Shown piece after piece: positions 43,530-53,293 of a stretch of DNA of 54,472 nt (position 1 is its first letter; every line of letters begins with the position of its first letter). Source of the stretch: Chitinophagaceae bacterium (GTDB lineage Bacteria > Bacteroidota > Bacteroidia > Cytophagales > JASGCU01); the NCBI GenBank assembly GCA_030053935.1, contig JASGCU010000003.1:1-54472 (forward strand), given 5' to 3'. The notes below the pieces were generated by a model. That model did not search any database and was not told the origin of the DNA. It saw nothing but the letters and a program-made list of their open reading frames with translations. A program made the position numbers and the translations under genes.

Positions 43530-44846
43530 TTAAACCGAATCATTTATATTAAATCGTTCTTTAAACTTCCCCGTTTTCATAATACCTTCATAATGCATCA
43601 TTAAAAGATAACTTTCTATTTGCTGTAAGGTCTCTAAGATAACACCAACCATAATAAGCAAGGAAGTACCACCAAAAAATTGTGAAAACTCGTTTTTTAC
43701 TCCCACAATTCCAGCGAATGATGGCATTATAGCTATCAAAGCCAAAAATAACGCACCAGGTAATGTTATTTTTGATAGTATATTATCTATAAATTCAGCT
43801 GTATCTTTCCCCGGTTTAATTCCAGGTATAAATCCACCATTACGTTTCATATCATCCACTATCTGATTTGGATCCACTGTAATAGCAGTGTAAAAAAAAG
43901 TAAATATAATAATGAGAACCGCAAACATTAAATTATACTGCCAAGATCTGTAATCTGAAAAAGAAGCTACTATATATGATACTACATCATTTTGTTCTGT
44001 AAAAAAACTTGCTATCAAAGAAGGAACGAACATGAGAGATTGTGCAAATATAATCGGCATAACCCCAGCAGAATTCACTTTAAGAGGTAAATACTGCCTT
44101 TGAACCCCTTGAACACGACTTCCTATTTGTTTAGCATATTGAATGGGAATTTTTCTAACCCCTTGAATAAGCATAACTACCATTATTATTACAAAAAATA
44201 AAAAACAAAGTTCTAATATAAATATTAACATCTGTCCCATACCCCGAGAATATGCTTCTAACAAAATTGCAGTCGGAAATCTAGAAACTATTCCTATCAT
44301 TATAAGCATAGATATACCATTCCCTATCCCTTTATCTGTTATTTTTTCTCCTAACCACATACAAAATATAGTACCAGCAACTAATATTACAATGCATGAT
44401 AAAGAAAACAAGAATCTATTTTCCATTACTATTGCCTCTTTAGGGATACTTACCGCAATATAACTAGATGCTTGAACAACCGTGATAAGAACTGTTAATA
44501 TTCTTGTATATTGATTAATTTTTTTTCTCCCCGAATCCCCTTCTTTTTGCATTCTTTGAAAATATGGAATAGTAATTGTCAAAAGTTGCAACACAATAGA
44601 AGCAGATATGTACGGCATAATTCCTAAAGCAAATATAGATGCATTGCTAAAAGCTCCTCCCACAAAAGTATCTAATAATCCTAAAATTCCTCCTTGATTG
44701 TCTAAAAGTTTAGTAGGATCAATACCAGGCAATACAATAAATGAACCTATTCTAAATATAAGAACAAAATATAAAGTATTTATTATTCTAACTCTTAATG
44801 GTTCTATTGAAAAAATATTTTTTATGACCGAGATAAACTTATTCAT
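43530..44846 (-). CDS. secY: Preprotein translocase subunit SecY
   Basis: 438 residues with about ten hydrophobic segments. It is the channel subunit of the Sec translocon in the inner membrane. Conserved pieces: RIGSFIVLPGIDPTKL near the N-terminus, ALGIMPYISASIVLQLL, the cytosolic loop KQIGSRVQGVQRQYLPLKVN, and GFIPGIKPGKDTAEFID. It exports the signal-peptide proteins seen elsewhere in the window before T9SS takes over at the outer membrane. Located after rplO, as usual. Confidence 0.97.
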   Translation of the reverse strand: MNKFISVIKNIFSIEPLRVRIINTLYFVLIFRIGSFIVLPGIDPTKLLDNQGGILGLLDTFVGGAFSNASIFALGIMPYISASIVLQLLTITIPYFQRMQKEGDSGRKKINQYTRILTVLITVVQASSYIAVSIPKEAIVMENRFLFSLSCIVILVAGTIFCMWLGEKITDKGIGNGISMLIMIGIVSRFPTAILLEAYSRGMGQMLIFILELCFLFFVIIMVVMLIQGVRKIPIQYAKQIGSRVQGVQRQYLPLKVNSAGVMPIIFAQSLMFVPSLIASFFTEQNDVVSYIVASFSDYRSWQYNLMFAVLIIIFTFFYTAITVDPNQIVDDMKRNGGFIPGIKPGKDTAEFIDNILSKITLPGALFLALIAIMPSFAGIVGVKNEFSQFFGGTSLLIMVGVILETLQQIESYLLMMHYEGIMKTGKFKERFNINDSV

Positions 44847-44868
44847 TACTGAATCGTTTTATTTTTTG

Positions 44869-45336
44869 TTATAATTTATTTTTATTCTCATTAATAATAT
44901 GTACTTTTCCCCCTAGTTTTTCAATAGTGTGAACGGCTTCTTGAGAAAATTTATGAGCAAACACAGAAATTTTATGATTTAATTCTCCTTTATTTAATAT
45001 TTTAATGCTATCTTTTTTATTACAGATTTCATTCTGAATCAAAACATCATGCGTTAATTCTATAATTTTTGTAGATTCTACAAACGAATTTAGTAACCCT
45101 ACATTTATAGTTCTATATTTTTTTTTATTATTATTATTAAAACCAAATTTAGGTATCCTTCTATGTAAAGGCATTTGTCCTCCTTCAAATCCTATTTTTC
45201 TACTATACCCAGACCGTGACTGTGCTCCTTTATGACCACGAGTAGAGGTTCCACCATGCCCTGATCCAGTACCTCTTCCAATTCTTTTTTCTTTTTTTAC
45301 AGATCCTGTTGCCGGCTTTAAATTATGTAACTTCAT
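44869..45336 (-). CDS. rplO: 50S ribosomal protein L15
   Basis: 155 residues. The glycine- and arginine-rich N-terminal extension (GRGTGSGHGGTSTRGHKGAQ, RSGYSRKIGFEGGQMPLHRR) that threads into 23S rRNA is typical, followed by a globular L15e/L18e-like domain. It sits between rpmD and secY, 16 bases after rpmD. Confidence 0.97.
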   Translation of the reverse strand: MKLHNLKPATGSVKKEKRIGRGTGSGHGGTSTRGHKGAQSRSGYSRKIGFEGGQMPLHRRIPKFGFNNNNKKKYRTINVGLLNSFVESTKIIELTHDVLIQNEICNKKDSIKILNKGELNHKISVFAHKFSQEAVHTIEKLGGKVHIINENKNKL

Positions 45337-45352
45337 AATATCGTTTATACGT

Positions 45353-45541
45353 TTAATGTTTTATTATAATATATTTTACCAAATGATTTACACTTAATAC
45401 CATTCCTTGTATTTGAGGGTTGTATGCTTTTTCTACACTTCTATTTATTTTTCCCAATCCAAGTGCTAATAAAGTTCTTCTTTGGTAATTTGCTCTATCT
45501 GAAACACCTTTTATTTGTGTTATAATTACTTTTTCTTTCAT
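45353..45541 (-). CDS. rpmD: 50S ribosomal protein L30
   Basis: 62 residues. The start KEKVIITQIKGVSDRANYQR and the following TLLALGLGKINRSVE match L30, a small ferredoxin-like fold on the large subunit. Located in the normal rpsE-rpmD-rplO order with a 6-base gap to rpsE. Normal length for the family. Confidence 0.95.
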   Translation of the reverse strand: MKEKVIITQIKGVSDRANYQRRTLLALGLGKINRSVEKAYNPQIQGMVLSVNHLVKYIIIKH

Positions 45542-45547
45542 ATTGAT

Positions 45548-46045
45548 TTAACCGTTAAAGACTTTTTCCAAACTAATACCTCTTTGTTTTGCAATGAAAA
45601 AAGAGTCTCTCATTTTTTCTAGAGCATGAAACGTCGCTTTCACCACATTATGAGGATTAGATGACCCTTTTGATTTTGCCAAACAATTATGAACTCCTAC
45701 TGCTTCCAATACAGATCTCATAGTTCCTCCTGCAATAACTCCAGTTCCTACAGTAGCAGGTTTTATAAGTACAAACCCCCCTCCAAATTTTCCTATTGCC
45801 TCGTGAGGAAGAGTACTATTAATAATTGGAATCTTTATTAAATTTTTCTTTGCATCATCCCTTGCTTTATTAATAGCATCACTTATTTCATTTGCTTTTC
45901 CTAATCCATGTCCTACTATTCCATTACCATTCCCAACAACCAATACCAAGGAAAAACTAAATCTTCTTCCCCCCTTTACAACTTTTGTTACCCTATTAAT
46001 AGCCACTACTTTTTCTCTGTACTCAGTATCTTCTATTTTTAGCAT
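45548..46045 (-). CDS. rpsE: 30S ribosomal protein S5
   Basis: 165 residues. The N-terminal double-stranded RNA-binding-like part ([38 protein letters not shown]) and the C-terminal domain with [16 protein letters not shown] are intact. It helps decoding fidelity at the back of the A site. It follows rplR with a 32-base gap. Confidence 0.97.
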   Translation of the reverse strand: MLKIEDTEYREKVVAINRVTKVVKGGRRFSFSLVLVVGNGNGIVGHGLGKANEISDAINKARDDAKKNLIKIPIINSTLPHEAIGKFGGGFVLIKPATVGTGVIAGGTMRSVLEAVGVHNCLAKSKGSSNPHNVVKATFHALEKMRDSFFIAKQRGISLEKVFNG

Positions 46046-46077
46046 TTATTTTACCTATTAAAGATGTTTTTAATTAA

Positions 46078-46428
46078 TTAAAACTTTAAACCTGTTTCTC
46101 TGGCGGATTCTGCTAAAGCTTTTATCCTCCCATGGTACGGATAACCATTTCTATCAAAAACACAATTTATTATTCCTTTTTCTATTGCTTTTTCTCCTAT
46201 TTTTTTGCCAACAGATTTTGAAATTTCTAAATTAATTTTATCTTTAAATCCAATATCTGCAGAAGAAGAAGAAACTATAGTATATCCTCTCGTATCATCT
46301 ATAAGTTGGACATAAATATTTTTATTACTCTTAAAAACACTCATGCGAGGTCGTTCAAGAGTCCCTTTTATTTTACTTCTTACTCCTTTTTTTATACGTA
46401 ATCTTTTTTCTTGTTTACTAATACTCAT
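46078..46428 (-). CDS. rplR: 50S ribosomal protein L18
   Basis: 116 residues. The basic N-terminus ([17 protein letters not shown]) followed by [20 protein letters not shown], and the end [20 protein letters not shown], are typical of L18, which binds 5S rRNA. Starts 4 bases after rplF ends. Confidence 0.97.
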   Translation of the reverse strand: MSISKQEKRLRIKKGVRSKIKGTLERPRMSVFKSNKNIYVQLIDDTRGYTIVSSSSADIGFKDKINLEISKSVGKKIGEKAIEKGIINCVFDRNGYPYHGRIKALAESARETGLKF

Positions 46429-46432
46429 TTTT

Positions 46433-46993
46433 TTATTTTTTACTAGCTGTTTTTCCTGCTTTTCTTCTAATAATTTCTCCTACAAATTTTATTCCTTTTT
46501 CTTTATATGGTTCCGCTGGACGTAATGATTTTATTTTTGCAGCTACTTGTCCTAATAGTTGTTTATCTATACATTCTAAAGTTATTATCGGATTTTTCCC
46601 TTTTAATGTTTCTGTGAAAACTTTTACTTCTTGTGGCAAACTCATAAATATAGTATGAGAATACCCTAAACTCATTTCCAATAAGTTATTTTGATGAGTA
46701 GCTTTAAATCCTACTCCCACAATTTCCATCTGAACTTTATAACCGTTCATAACTCCAATTACCATATTATTGATAATACTTCTATATAACCCATGCAGAG
46801 CTCTATGCCTACGTTGATCACTAACTCTATTTACTAAAAGAGTATTCTTATCTATGGTTATTTGAATACTTTCATCTATTTTACAAGATAATTCACCTTT
46901 AGACCCCTTTATTTTTACAATATGATTACTCTCATCTACACTAACTGAAATCCCTTGTTGTAAGATAATAGGTTTTTTTCCAATTCTTGACAT
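46433..46993 (-). CDS. rplF: 50S ribosomal protein L6
   Basis: 186 residues with two related alpha/beta domains. Start: [20 protein letters not shown]. The C-terminal signature [20 protein letters not shown] with the KAGK end is well conserved. It lies near the factor-binding site of the large subunit. The order rpsH-rplF-rplR is standard. Confidence 0.97.
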   Translation of the reverse strand: MSRIGKKPIILQQGISVSVDESNHIVKIKGSKGELSCKIDESIQITIDKNTLLVNRVSDQRRHRALHGLYRSIINNMVIGVMNGYKVQMEIVGVGFKATHQNNLLEMSLGYSHTIFMSLPQEVKVFTETLKGKNPIITLECIDKQLLGQVAAKIKSLRPAEPYKEKGIKFVGEIIRRKAGKTASKK

Positions 46994-47009
46994 AATTATT
47001 TAATTAGTA

Positions 47010-47408
47010 TTAATATACGTAACATAATATTTCACCACCTGTATTATTTAGCTTTGCCTGCTTATCAGTCATTAATCCTTTGGATGTAGAAAGTATTGCT
47101 ATACCCATCCCATTGAGAACACGTGGCATTTTTGTTGCTTTTACATATTTTCTGAGACCGGGTGTACTTACTCTTTCTATACATTGAATAACACTTGATT
47201 TATTGTATTGTGCATATTTTAATGCGATTCTAATAATTCCTTGTTTATTATCTTCTAAAGTTTTGTAATTCAGAATATATCCATTTTCATAAAGTACTTT
47301 ACACAATTCTTTTTTTATATTAGAAGATGGAATATCTACTATTTTGTGACTTGCTTTTATAGCATTTCTAATTCTCGTAAGAAAATCTGCTATTGGATCT
47401 GACATCAT
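47010..47408 (-). CDS. rpsH: 30S ribosomal protein S8
   Basis: 132 residues. Starts MMSDPIADFLTRIRNAIKA (the second Met may be the real start) and ends with STSKGLMTDKQAKLNNTGGE and ILCYVY, the conserved S8 terminus. It binds the central domain of 16S rRNA and in many bacteria represses the spc operon by binding its mRNA; I do not see a specific leader for that here. Confidence 0.97.
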   Translation of the reverse strand: MMSDPIADFLTRIRNAIKASHKIVDIPSSNIKKELCKVLYENGYILNYKTLEDNKQGIIRIALKYAQYNKSSVIQCIERVSTPGLRKYVKATKMPRVLNGMGIAILSTSKGLMTDKQAKLNNTGGEILCYVY

Positions 47409-47448
47409 ATTTTTTATTGTAATATGGTTTTTTAGATTATGTATTATG

Positions 47449-47718
47449 TTACCAACTTGCTTTTGTAATCCCGGAAATTTTCCCTAAAGATGCCATTTCT
47501 CTAAAAGCGATTCTAGATATTCCAAATTTCCTCATATACCCCCGAGGTCTTCCTGTTAAATTACATCTATTATGAATTCTGACGGGAGAAGCATTACGTG
47601 GCAGTTTATCTAGTCCTTTTGTATCTCTAGCTTTCTTTAAAGATTCTCTTTTATCTTTATATTTTTTTACTAATTCTAATCTTTTTAAATTTCTAATTAC
47701 TACAGATTTTTTTGCCAT
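47449..47718 (-). CDS. rpsN: 30S ribosomal protein S14 (zinc-free form)
   Basis: 89 residues. It is the longer, zinc-independent type: [20 protein letters not shown] replaces the CxxC pairs of the short zinc form. The ending [18 protein letters not shown] is conserved. Located between rplE and rpsH with a 40-base gap to rpsH. One copy only in the window. Confidence 0.97.
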   Translation of the reverse strand: MAKKSVVIRNLKRLELVKKYKDKRESLKKARDTKGLDKLPRNASPVRIHNRCNLTGRPRGYMRKFGISRIAFREMASLGKISGITKASW

Positions 47719-47721
47719 GTT

Positions 47722-48276
47722 TTATTTATTTTTTACTACGAAAGGTAATCCGAACAATTTTAAAAGTCTATATGATTCTTCATCATTTTTTGCGGAAGTT
47801 ACAAATGTAACATCCATACCAGAAATTTTTGAAACTTTTTCTATACTTATTTCTGTAAAAATAATTTGCTCTTTGATACCAAGTGTGTAATTCCCTCTTC
47901 CATCAAATCCATTTTCTCTTATTCCTTTAAAATCCCTTACACGAGGTAATGCTACATTTATTAATCTATCTAAAAATTCATACATTTTATTTCCTCGTAA
48001 TGTAACTTTTGCTCCTATAGGAATATTTTCACGAAGTTTAAAATTTGATATAGCTATTTTAGATTTGGTTATCAAAGATTTCTGTCCTGTAATTAATGTG
48101 AGTTCTTCGGCACCTATATCAGCAAGTTTTTTATCATTAACCGCTACACCAATTCCTTTATTAATACATATTTTCGTTATTTTCGGGACTTGCATTATAG
48201 ACCTGTAACGAAAGTGTTCTACCATATTTGGTAATATCTCTTCTCTATATTTTATTTTTAATCTTGGTTCTATCAT
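47722..48276 (-). CDS. rplE: 50S ribosomal protein L5
   Basis: 184 residues. Conserved parts: [60 protein letters not shown]5 binds 5S rRNA and touches the P-site tRNA. Only 3 bases separate its stop from the rpsN start, and it begins 6 bases after rplX ends. Confidence 0.97.
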   Translation of the reverse strand: MIEPRLKIKYREEILPNMVEHFRYRSIMQVPKITKICINKGIGVAVNDKKLADIGAEELTLITGQKSLITKSKIAISNFKLRENIPIGAKVTLRGNKMYEFLDRLINVALPRVRDFKGIRENGFDGRGNYTLGIKEQIIFTEISIEKVSKISGMDVTFVTSAKNDEESYRLLKLFGLPFVVKNK

Positions 48277-48282
48277 AAATAT

Positions 48283-48612
48283 TTAAATAAAAACTCCTCC
48301 TTTTTTTGAGTACCTTTTAAGTTTACCGGTATCATCTAATTTTCTTCCTATTCTTGATGCTACTCCTGAATATACTACCATAATATTACTTATATGAATA
48401 GGTGCTTCTTTTTTTATAATCCCTCCTTTTGTATTTGCAGCAGTTGGTTTTAAATGTTTAATAACCATGTTACACCCCTGTACAATAGCTTTTTGCTCTT
48501 TTTTCAAAATAGAAATGATTTTTCCTGTTTTTCCTTTACTATTTCCTGCTATTATTTTCACAGTATCATTTTTACGAATATGTAGTTTTTTTGTTCTTGT
48601 GTTGTTTTGCAT
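48283..48612 (-). CDS. rplX: 50S ribosomal protein L24
   Basis: 109 residues. The KOW motif (KNDTVKIIAGNSKGKTGKII) at residues 14-33 and the following VQGCNMVIKHLKPTAANTKG identify L24, an early assembly initiator of the large subunit. The N-terminus is a few residues longer than usual and basic. It follows rplN by 4 bases. Confidence 0.96.
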   Translation of the reverse strand: MQNNTRTKKLHIRKNDTVKIIAGNSKGKTGKIISILKKEQKAIVQGCNMVIKHLKPTAANTKGGIIKKEAPIHISNIMVVYSGVASRIGRKLDDTGKLKRYSKKGGVFI

Positions 48613-48616
48613 ATTT

Positions 48617-48985
48617 TTATAATACTTCTGGTGCTAAAGATATTATTTTCATAAATTGTTTTTCTCTTAATTCACGCGCTACAGGACCAAATATACGAGT
48701 CCCTTTTGGTTCATCATTAGCAGTAAGTAATACAGCAGCATTATCTTCAAAGCTAATATAAGATCCGTCTTTTCTTCTTATTTTTTTTTTTGTTCTCACT
48801 ATAACAGCTTTAGAAACAGTTCCTTTTTTTACATTACCGTTTGATAATGCTGATTTTATGGATACTATTATTTTATCACCCACAGATGCATAGCGTTTTC
48901 CTGTTCCACCTAGCACACGAATACAAAGTATTTCTTTTGCCCCCGAATTATCCGCAACATTTAATCTACTTTCTTGTTGTATCAT
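48617..48985 (-). CDS. rplN: 50S ribosomal protein L14
   Basis: 122 residues. [20 protein letters not shown] and [14 protein letters not shown]-like sequence ([20 protein letters not shown]) are diagnostic. L14 forms an inter-subunit bridge. Its ATG shares one base with the rpsQ stop (TAATG), indicating translational coupling. Confidence 0.98.
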   Translation of the reverse strand: MIQQESRLNVADNSGAKEILCIRVLGGTGKRYASVGDKIIVSIKSALSNGNVKKGTVSKAVIVRTKKKIRRKDGSYISFEDNAAVLLTANDEPKGTRIFGPVARELREKQFMKIISLAPEVL

Positions 48986-49242
48986 TATTTTATTCTTTCT
49001 ATGATTTCAACTAATCGCCAACGTTTATTTTTACTTAATGGTCTTGTTTCCATTATATGAACTGTATCACCTATTTTTGATTCGTTTTTTTCATCATGGA
49101 CCATAAATTTTGTGGTTTTACCTATAAATTTACCGTACACATGGTGTTTTTCTCTTCTATGAATTTCCACCACTATTGATTTTTGCATTTTGTTGCTAAT
49201 TACTTTTCCTATTCTTTCTTTTCTTATATTTCTTTCTTTCAT
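48985..49242 (-). CDS. rpsQ: 30S ribosomal protein S17
   Basis: 85 residues. [20 protein letters not shown] and the [20 protein letters not shown] segment match S17, an OB-fold primary binding protein of 16S rRNA. It overlaps rpmC by 4 bases (ATGA) and rplN by 1 base, so three genes are translationally linked. Confidence 0.97.
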   Translation of the reverse strand: MKERNIRKERIGKVISNKMQKSIVVEIHRREKHHVYGKFIGKTTKFMVHDEKNESKIGDTVHIMETRPLSKNKRWRLVEIIERIK

Positions 49243-49442
49243 TGAATTGGTTTAGATTTTCTGATAGATATTTCTGTATATATCATTGCTATAGTTTTTC
49301 GTACTACACTAATGCGTTTTGGGTTTTCTATTGGTGTAATAGAATGAGCTAATTTCAATTTTAGAAGAGTATTTTTTTCTATTTCTATTTTAGAATACAA
49401 ATCCTCTAACGAATATGCTTTTATGTCTATTTTATTTTTCAT
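49239..49442 (-). CDS. rpmC: 50S ribosomal protein L29
   Basis: 67 residues, two helices. [20 protein letters not shown] and [20 protein letters not shown] fit the L29 pattern around the peptide exit tunnel. Slightly divergent but in the normal place between rplP and rpsQ, with 1 base to rplP. Confidence 0.95.
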   Translation of the reverse strand: MKNKIDIKAYSLEDLYSKIEIEKNTLLKLKLAHSITPIENPKRISVVRKTIAMIYTEISIRKSKPIQ

Positions 49443-49443
49443 A

Positions 49444-49866
49444 TTATTTATTTACGTAATCTCTTTTAACGACAAATTTTGTTTTTATTGGCAATTTCAT
49501 TGCAGCTAAACGGAGTGATTCTTTTGCATCATCTAATGGTATACCAACGGATTCAAAAAGTATGGTTCCAGGTTTTACAACAGCTACCCAATACTCAGGA
49601 GATCCTTTTCCTTTCCCCATACGTACTTCTGCTGGTTTTTTTGTAATCGGTTTATCAGGAAATATTCTAATCCATACTTGTCCTTCTCGTTTCATATATC
49701 TCGTAACTGCTATTCTAGACGCCTCTATTTGTCTAGACGTTATTCTGCCGGGTTCTATTGCTTTTAATCCAAATGTTCCAAATGCTATGTCATGCCCGCG
49801 TTGAGCTATTCCTTTTATTCTTCCTTTTTGTTGTTTTCTAAATTTTGTTTTTTTTGGTTGCAACAT
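49444..49866 (-). CDS. rplP: 50S ribosomal protein L16
   Basis: 140 residues. Start [20 protein letters not shown], then [20 protein letters not shown] and [19 protein letters not shown] are typical. L16 is a late-assembly protein that positions A-site tRNA. It starts 38 bases after rpsC stops. Confidence 0.98.
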   Translation of the reverse strand: MLQPKKTKFRKQQKGRIKGIAQRGHDIAFGTFGLKAIEPGRITSRQIEASRIAVTRYMKREGQVWIRIFPDKPITKKPAEVRMGKGKGSPEYWVAVVKPGTILFESVGIPLDDAKESLRLAAMKLPIKTKFVVKRDYVNK

Positions 49867-49904
49867 GTTTTTATAAGTAGCTCTTTATTCTAATAGTGAA
49901 TGAG

Positions 49905-50783
49905 TTATTTTTTATGATTTTCTAATGGTTTGTTATTGTTTTTATTGTATCGTTTTAGTGAACCATTTTTTTTTGATTTGTTTTCCATTTCATTTGATTT
50001 AACATTAGTAGAAGAATATTTTTCATCCAATGCTCGTTTTTGGTGTTTTTGAATATGCGTCTCATTAGGTTCTTTTTCATGAGTATTCATATGGTTTTGG
50101 TTATAACTATGTTTTGCTGTCAAATCTTTTTCATTTTCTGGATTATTTTGTTTTTTTCTACTATATATTTCTTGTTTAAATATCCATACTTTGATTCCTA
50201 TCTTTCCATAAATTGTATTTGCTTCAGATGTAGCGTAGTCAATATCTGCTCTTATAGTTTGTAATGGTATTCTTCCTTCTTTATATTGTTCTGCTCTTGC
50301 CATTTCAGCACCACCAAGTCGTCCGGATACTCTAATTTTTATTCCATAAATACTCGATTTCATAGAAGTTGCTATAGCTTGTTTTATTACTTTTTTATAA
50401 GGGGTTCTTGCCTCTATTTGTAAAGATATAGATTGGGCTACTAAATATGCGTCCATTTCTGGTTTTTTTATTTCGGATATATTTATAGTAATCTCTTTAT
50501 TACTTATTTTTTGTATTTCATCTTTCATTTTATCTACTTCTGTTCCTCCTCTGCCTATTATTGTTCCTGGTTTAGATGTACGAATAGTTAGTATTACTTG
50601 TTTTAGGGTTCTTTCTATATATATTTTAGATATCCCGTTCCTATATATTTTTTTATTAATATAATTTCTAATTTTTTCATCTTCTAATAGTTTTTCAGAA
50701 AAATTAGATCCTCCATACCAATTAGAATCCCAATTTCTAACGACACCTACTCTTAATCCTATTGGATTCACTTTTTGTCCCAT
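49905..50783 (-). CDS. rpsC: 30S ribosomal protein S3 with long C-terminal tail
   Basis: 292 residues. The normal core occupies about 1-208: N-terminal KH domain with PGTIIGRGGTEVDKM, then ARTPYKKVIKQAIATSMKSS and RLGGAEMARAEQYKEGRIPL. Bacterial S3 is usually 210-240 residues, sometimes longer in Bacteroidota. Here a tail of about 84 residues is added that is low-complexity and rich in Lys, Asn, Glu and His (for example KNGSLKRYNKNNNKPLENHK). The tail probably lies on the solvent side near the mRNA entry, where S3 has helicase function (inference). Confidence 0.96.
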   Translation of the reverse strand: MGQKVNPIGLRVGVVRNWDSNWYGGSNFSEKLLEDEKIRNYINKKIYRNGISKIYIERTLKQVILTIRTSKPGTIIGRGGTEVDKMKDEIQKISNKEITINISEIKKPEMDAYLVAQSISLQIEARTPYKKVIKQAIATSMKSSIYGIKIRVSGRLGGAEMARAEQYKEGRIPLQTIRADIDYATSEANTIYGKIGIKVWIFKQEIYSRKKQNNPENEKDLTAKHSYNQNHMNTHEKEPNETHIQKHQKRALDEKYSSTNVKSNEMENKSKKNGSLKRYNKNNNKPLENHKK

Positions 50784-50806
50784 ACGATATAATATAATTT
50801 CTTAAG

Positions 50807-51235
50807 TTATGTGATTTTATTTTTTTTTGTATCATTTTGGTTATATGAATCTTGATTTTTATCTTCTATTTGATCGGGTTCTGTTATAAATTCCATGCTT
50901 TCTAATACTATAGTAAGATGATTTGAACGTTTTCTTATTCTAAATCCTCTTCCTTTTGTGGCGGGTCTTAGTCTTTTTAGCATTTTACCGCTATCTACAT
51001 ATATTTCTTTTACAAAAAGTGTATTTTCTTCTATCGCTAAGGATTCGGGGTTTTTTTCTTCCCAATTTTTCATGGCAGACATAAGGGTTTTTTCCAAGCT
51101 GATAGAACAGTGGCTTTTTTCATGTTTTAAAATATTTATAGCTGTAGTTATTTTTTTTCCTCTAATAGTATCCGCTATTAATCTCATTTTCCTAGGAGAA
51201 GTGGGTATTTTTTTTTGTGCTGCTCTTGCTTCCAT
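50807..51235 (-). CDS. rplV: 50S ribosomal protein L22
   Basis: 142 residues. PTSPRKMRLIADTIRGKKIT at the start and MLKRLRPATKGRGFRIRKRS (the beta-hairpin lining the exit tunnel) are intact. The C-terminus carries a polar extension of about 25 residues (ITEPDQIEDKNQDSYNQNDT) not needed for the core fold. Placed rpsS-rplV-rpsC as usual. Confidence 0.97.
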   Translation of the reverse strand: MEARAAQKKIPTSPRKMRLIADTIRGKKITTAINILKHEKSHCSISLEKTLMSAMKNWEEKNPESLAIEENTLFVKEIYVDSGKMLKRLRPATKGRGFRIRKRSNHLTIVLESMEFITEPDQIEDKNQDSYNQNDTKKNKIT

Positions 51236-51246
51236 ATATTATAGTG

Positions 51247-51522
51247 TTATATTTTTTCTTTTTTACCAGGTGTATGTCCTCTAAATACTCTTGTAGGCGA
51301 AAACTCGCCTAATTTATGTCCAACCATGTTTTCGGTAATGTATACAGGAATAAATTTGTTACCGTTATGTACCGCGAATGTATATCCTACAAAATCTGGA
51401 GATATGGTAGATCTTCTGGACCATGTTTTAATAACTGTTTTTTTTCCTGTTTTGGCAATATTTTGTATTTTAACATCAAGTCTATAATCAATATAAGGAC
51501 CTTTTTTTAGCGATCTTCCCAT
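51247..51522 (-). CDS. rpsS: 30S ribosomal protein S19
   Basis: 91 residues. [39 protein letters not shown] and [16 protein letters not shown] are diagnostic. It is a head protein of the small subunit near S13. One base separates its ATG from the rplB stop. Confidence 0.98.
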   Translation of the reverse strand: MGRSLKKGPYIDYRLDVKIQNIAKTGKKTVIKTWSRRSTISPDFVGYTFAVHNGNKFIPVYITENMVGHKLGEFSPTRVFRGHTPGKKEKI

Positions 51523-51523
51523 A

Positions 51524-52345
51524 CTATTTTCGTTTAGTAATTATCATATTATTAGAGTATTTTATTTTTGATCTTGTTTTTTTCCCTTTAGAATAAAGTC
51601 CTTTTCTAGATCTTGGTTGTCCTCCGGAAGCTTTTCCTTCACCTCCTCCCATCGGATGGTCTACTGGATTCATAGCAACGCCTCTTACACGTGGTCTTCT
51701 TCCCATCCATCTAGATCTTCCTGCTTTTCCAATACTTATGTTCATATGTTCTGCGTTTGAAACAGATCCTATTGTAGCGGTACAAGTGACGAGTACTGTT
51801 CTCACTTCATTTGATGGCATTTTTATAGTAGCATATTTTCCTTCTCGTGCTATTAATTGAGCATAACATCCTGCGCTTCTTACCATGTTTCCACCTTGTC
51901 CTGGTTTTATTTCTATATTATGAATAATAGTTCCGAGAGGTATTTCTGATATAGGTAATGCATTTCCAATTTCTGGCGGAATTCCACTTCCTGACATAAT
52001 TGTTTGTCCTACTTGGATTCCGTGAGGTGCTATTATATAAGTTTTTTCTCCATCTTTATAATATACTAAAGCTACGAAAGAAGAACGATATGGATCATAT
52101 TCTATACTTTTTACTATTGCTTCTATATTAAATTTATTTCTTTTAAAATCAATTATTCTGTACATTTGTTTATGTCCTCCTCCTATATACCTCATTGTTC
52201 TTCTGCCTTTGTTATTTCTTCCTCCTGTTTTTTTTATTCTTATAAGAAGTGATTTTTCAGGTTTTTGTGCTGTAAGAATTGAATAATCAGGGGCTATTCT
52301 AAAGCGTTGTCCGGGTGTAACTGGTTTAATTTTTTTTAATGGCAT
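51524..52345 (-). CDS. rplB: 50S ribosomal protein L2
   Basis: 273 residues. The functionally important C-terminal segment [20 protein letters not shown] keeps the conserved His near the peptidyl transferase centre. [15 protein letters not shown]-like and [20 protein letters not shown] segments match the family. Normal length and position. Confidence 0.98.
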   Translation of the reverse strand: MPLKKIKPVTPGQRFRIAPDYSILTAQKPEKSLLIRIKKTGGRNNKGRRTMRYIGGGHKQMYRIIDFKRNKFNIEAIVKSIEYDPYRSSFVALVYYKDGEKTYIIAPHGIQVGQTIMSGSGIPPEIGNALPISEIPLGTIIHNIEIKPGQGGNMVRSAGCYAQLIAREGKYATIKMPSNEVRTVLVTCTATIGSVSNAEHMNISIGKAGRSRWMGRRPRVRGVAMNPVDHPMGGGEGKASGGQPRSRKGLYSKGKKTRSKIKYSNNMIITKRK

Positions 52346-52360
52346 AGTTTTATTTAGTAA

Positions 52361-52648
52361 TTATTTTTCGGAATAAAAATCTATAAGATTGCCCTCTATA
52401 AGGGTGACAATCGCTTTTTTAAATGTAAAAGTTTTCCCTTTCATTATTTTAGTTTTAGTAGACTTGTTTTTATTTGTTCCTGAATAAAATATTGTATTTA
52501 CTGATTCTACTTGTACTTTGTAATATCTTTCTATTTCTTTTTTTATTTCTATTTTATTACTATATTTATCCACAATAAATCCGTATTTTCGTTTATTGTT
52601 TTGGTTTGATATTTTTTCTGTTACTATTGGTTTTATTAATATACTCAT
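52361..52648 (-). CDS. rplW: 50S ribosomal protein L23
   Basis: 95 residues. Starts MSILIKPIVTEKISNQNNKR, the usual L23 opening, and has the VNTIFYSGTNKNKSTKTKIM loop. It lies at the tunnel exit and is the docking site for trigger factor and SRP. 6 bases after rplD. Confidence 0.96.
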   Translation of the reverse strand: MSILIKPIVTEKISNQNNKRKYGFIVDKYSNKIEIKKEIERYYKVQVESVNTIFYSGTNKNKSTKTKIMKGKTFTFKKAIVTLIEGNLIDFYSEK

Positions 52649-52654
52649 AAAAAA

Positions 52655-53281
52655 TTATTTTAAAATATTTTGAATATTTTGTATTGATTTCTCCAAAAAA
52701 ATTATATTGTCAGCGTTTAAAATTTGATATGTGTTTATATAAGGAAGAAGTATAACTTGGGATTGTTTTATATTTCTACTAGATAGATAGATATTATTAT
52801 TTTGTTTATCTAGTATGAAAAGTACTTTTTTATCTATAATATCAAGATTTTGTATTATTTTTAAAAATTCTCTTGTTTTAGGTGTTTCTAAATCAAAATT
52901 TTCTACTACTTGAATTTTATTTTCTGTTGCTTTATATGATAGAGCGGATTTTCTTGCGAGTATTTTTTCTTTTTTGTTCAATTTAAAATGATAATCACGG
53001 GGTTTTGGTCCGAATATAGTTCCTCCGCCTTTAAATAGTGGGGATTTTAAGCTTCCAGCTCTTGCTCCTCCTGTTCCTTTTTGTTTTTTTATTTTTCTAG
53101 TAGATCTAGAAACCTCGGCTCTTTCTTTTGTTTTATGAGTTCCTTGTCTTTGATTAGCAAGGTATTGTTTTACGTCTAAATATATAACGTGATCATTTGG
53201 TTTGATTTGGAAAATGTTATCTGGTAGTTCTATTATTCTACCTGTGTCTTCTCCTGTATATTTTTTTATATTTATGTTCAT
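52655..53281 (-). CDS. rplD: 50S ribosomal protein L4
   Basis: 208 residues. The extended tunnel loop is visible in NQRQGTHKTKERAEVSRSTR and KQKGTGGARAGSLKSPLFKG, followed by GPKPRDYHFKLNKKEK. In some bacteria L4 represses its own operon; no matching leader is evident here. 12 bases from rplC. Confidence 0.97.
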   Translation of the reverse strand: MNINIKKYTGEDTGRIIELPDNIFQIKPNDHVIYLDVKQYLANQRQGTHKTKERAEVSRSTRKIKKQKGTGGARAGSLKSPLFKGGGTIFGPKPRDYHFKLNKKEKILARKSALSYKATENKIQVVENFDLETPKTREFLKIIQNLDIIDKKVLFILDKQNNNIYLSSRNIKQSQVILLPYINTYQILNADNIIFLEKSIQNIQNILK

Positions 53282-53293
53282 TATTAAGTATTT

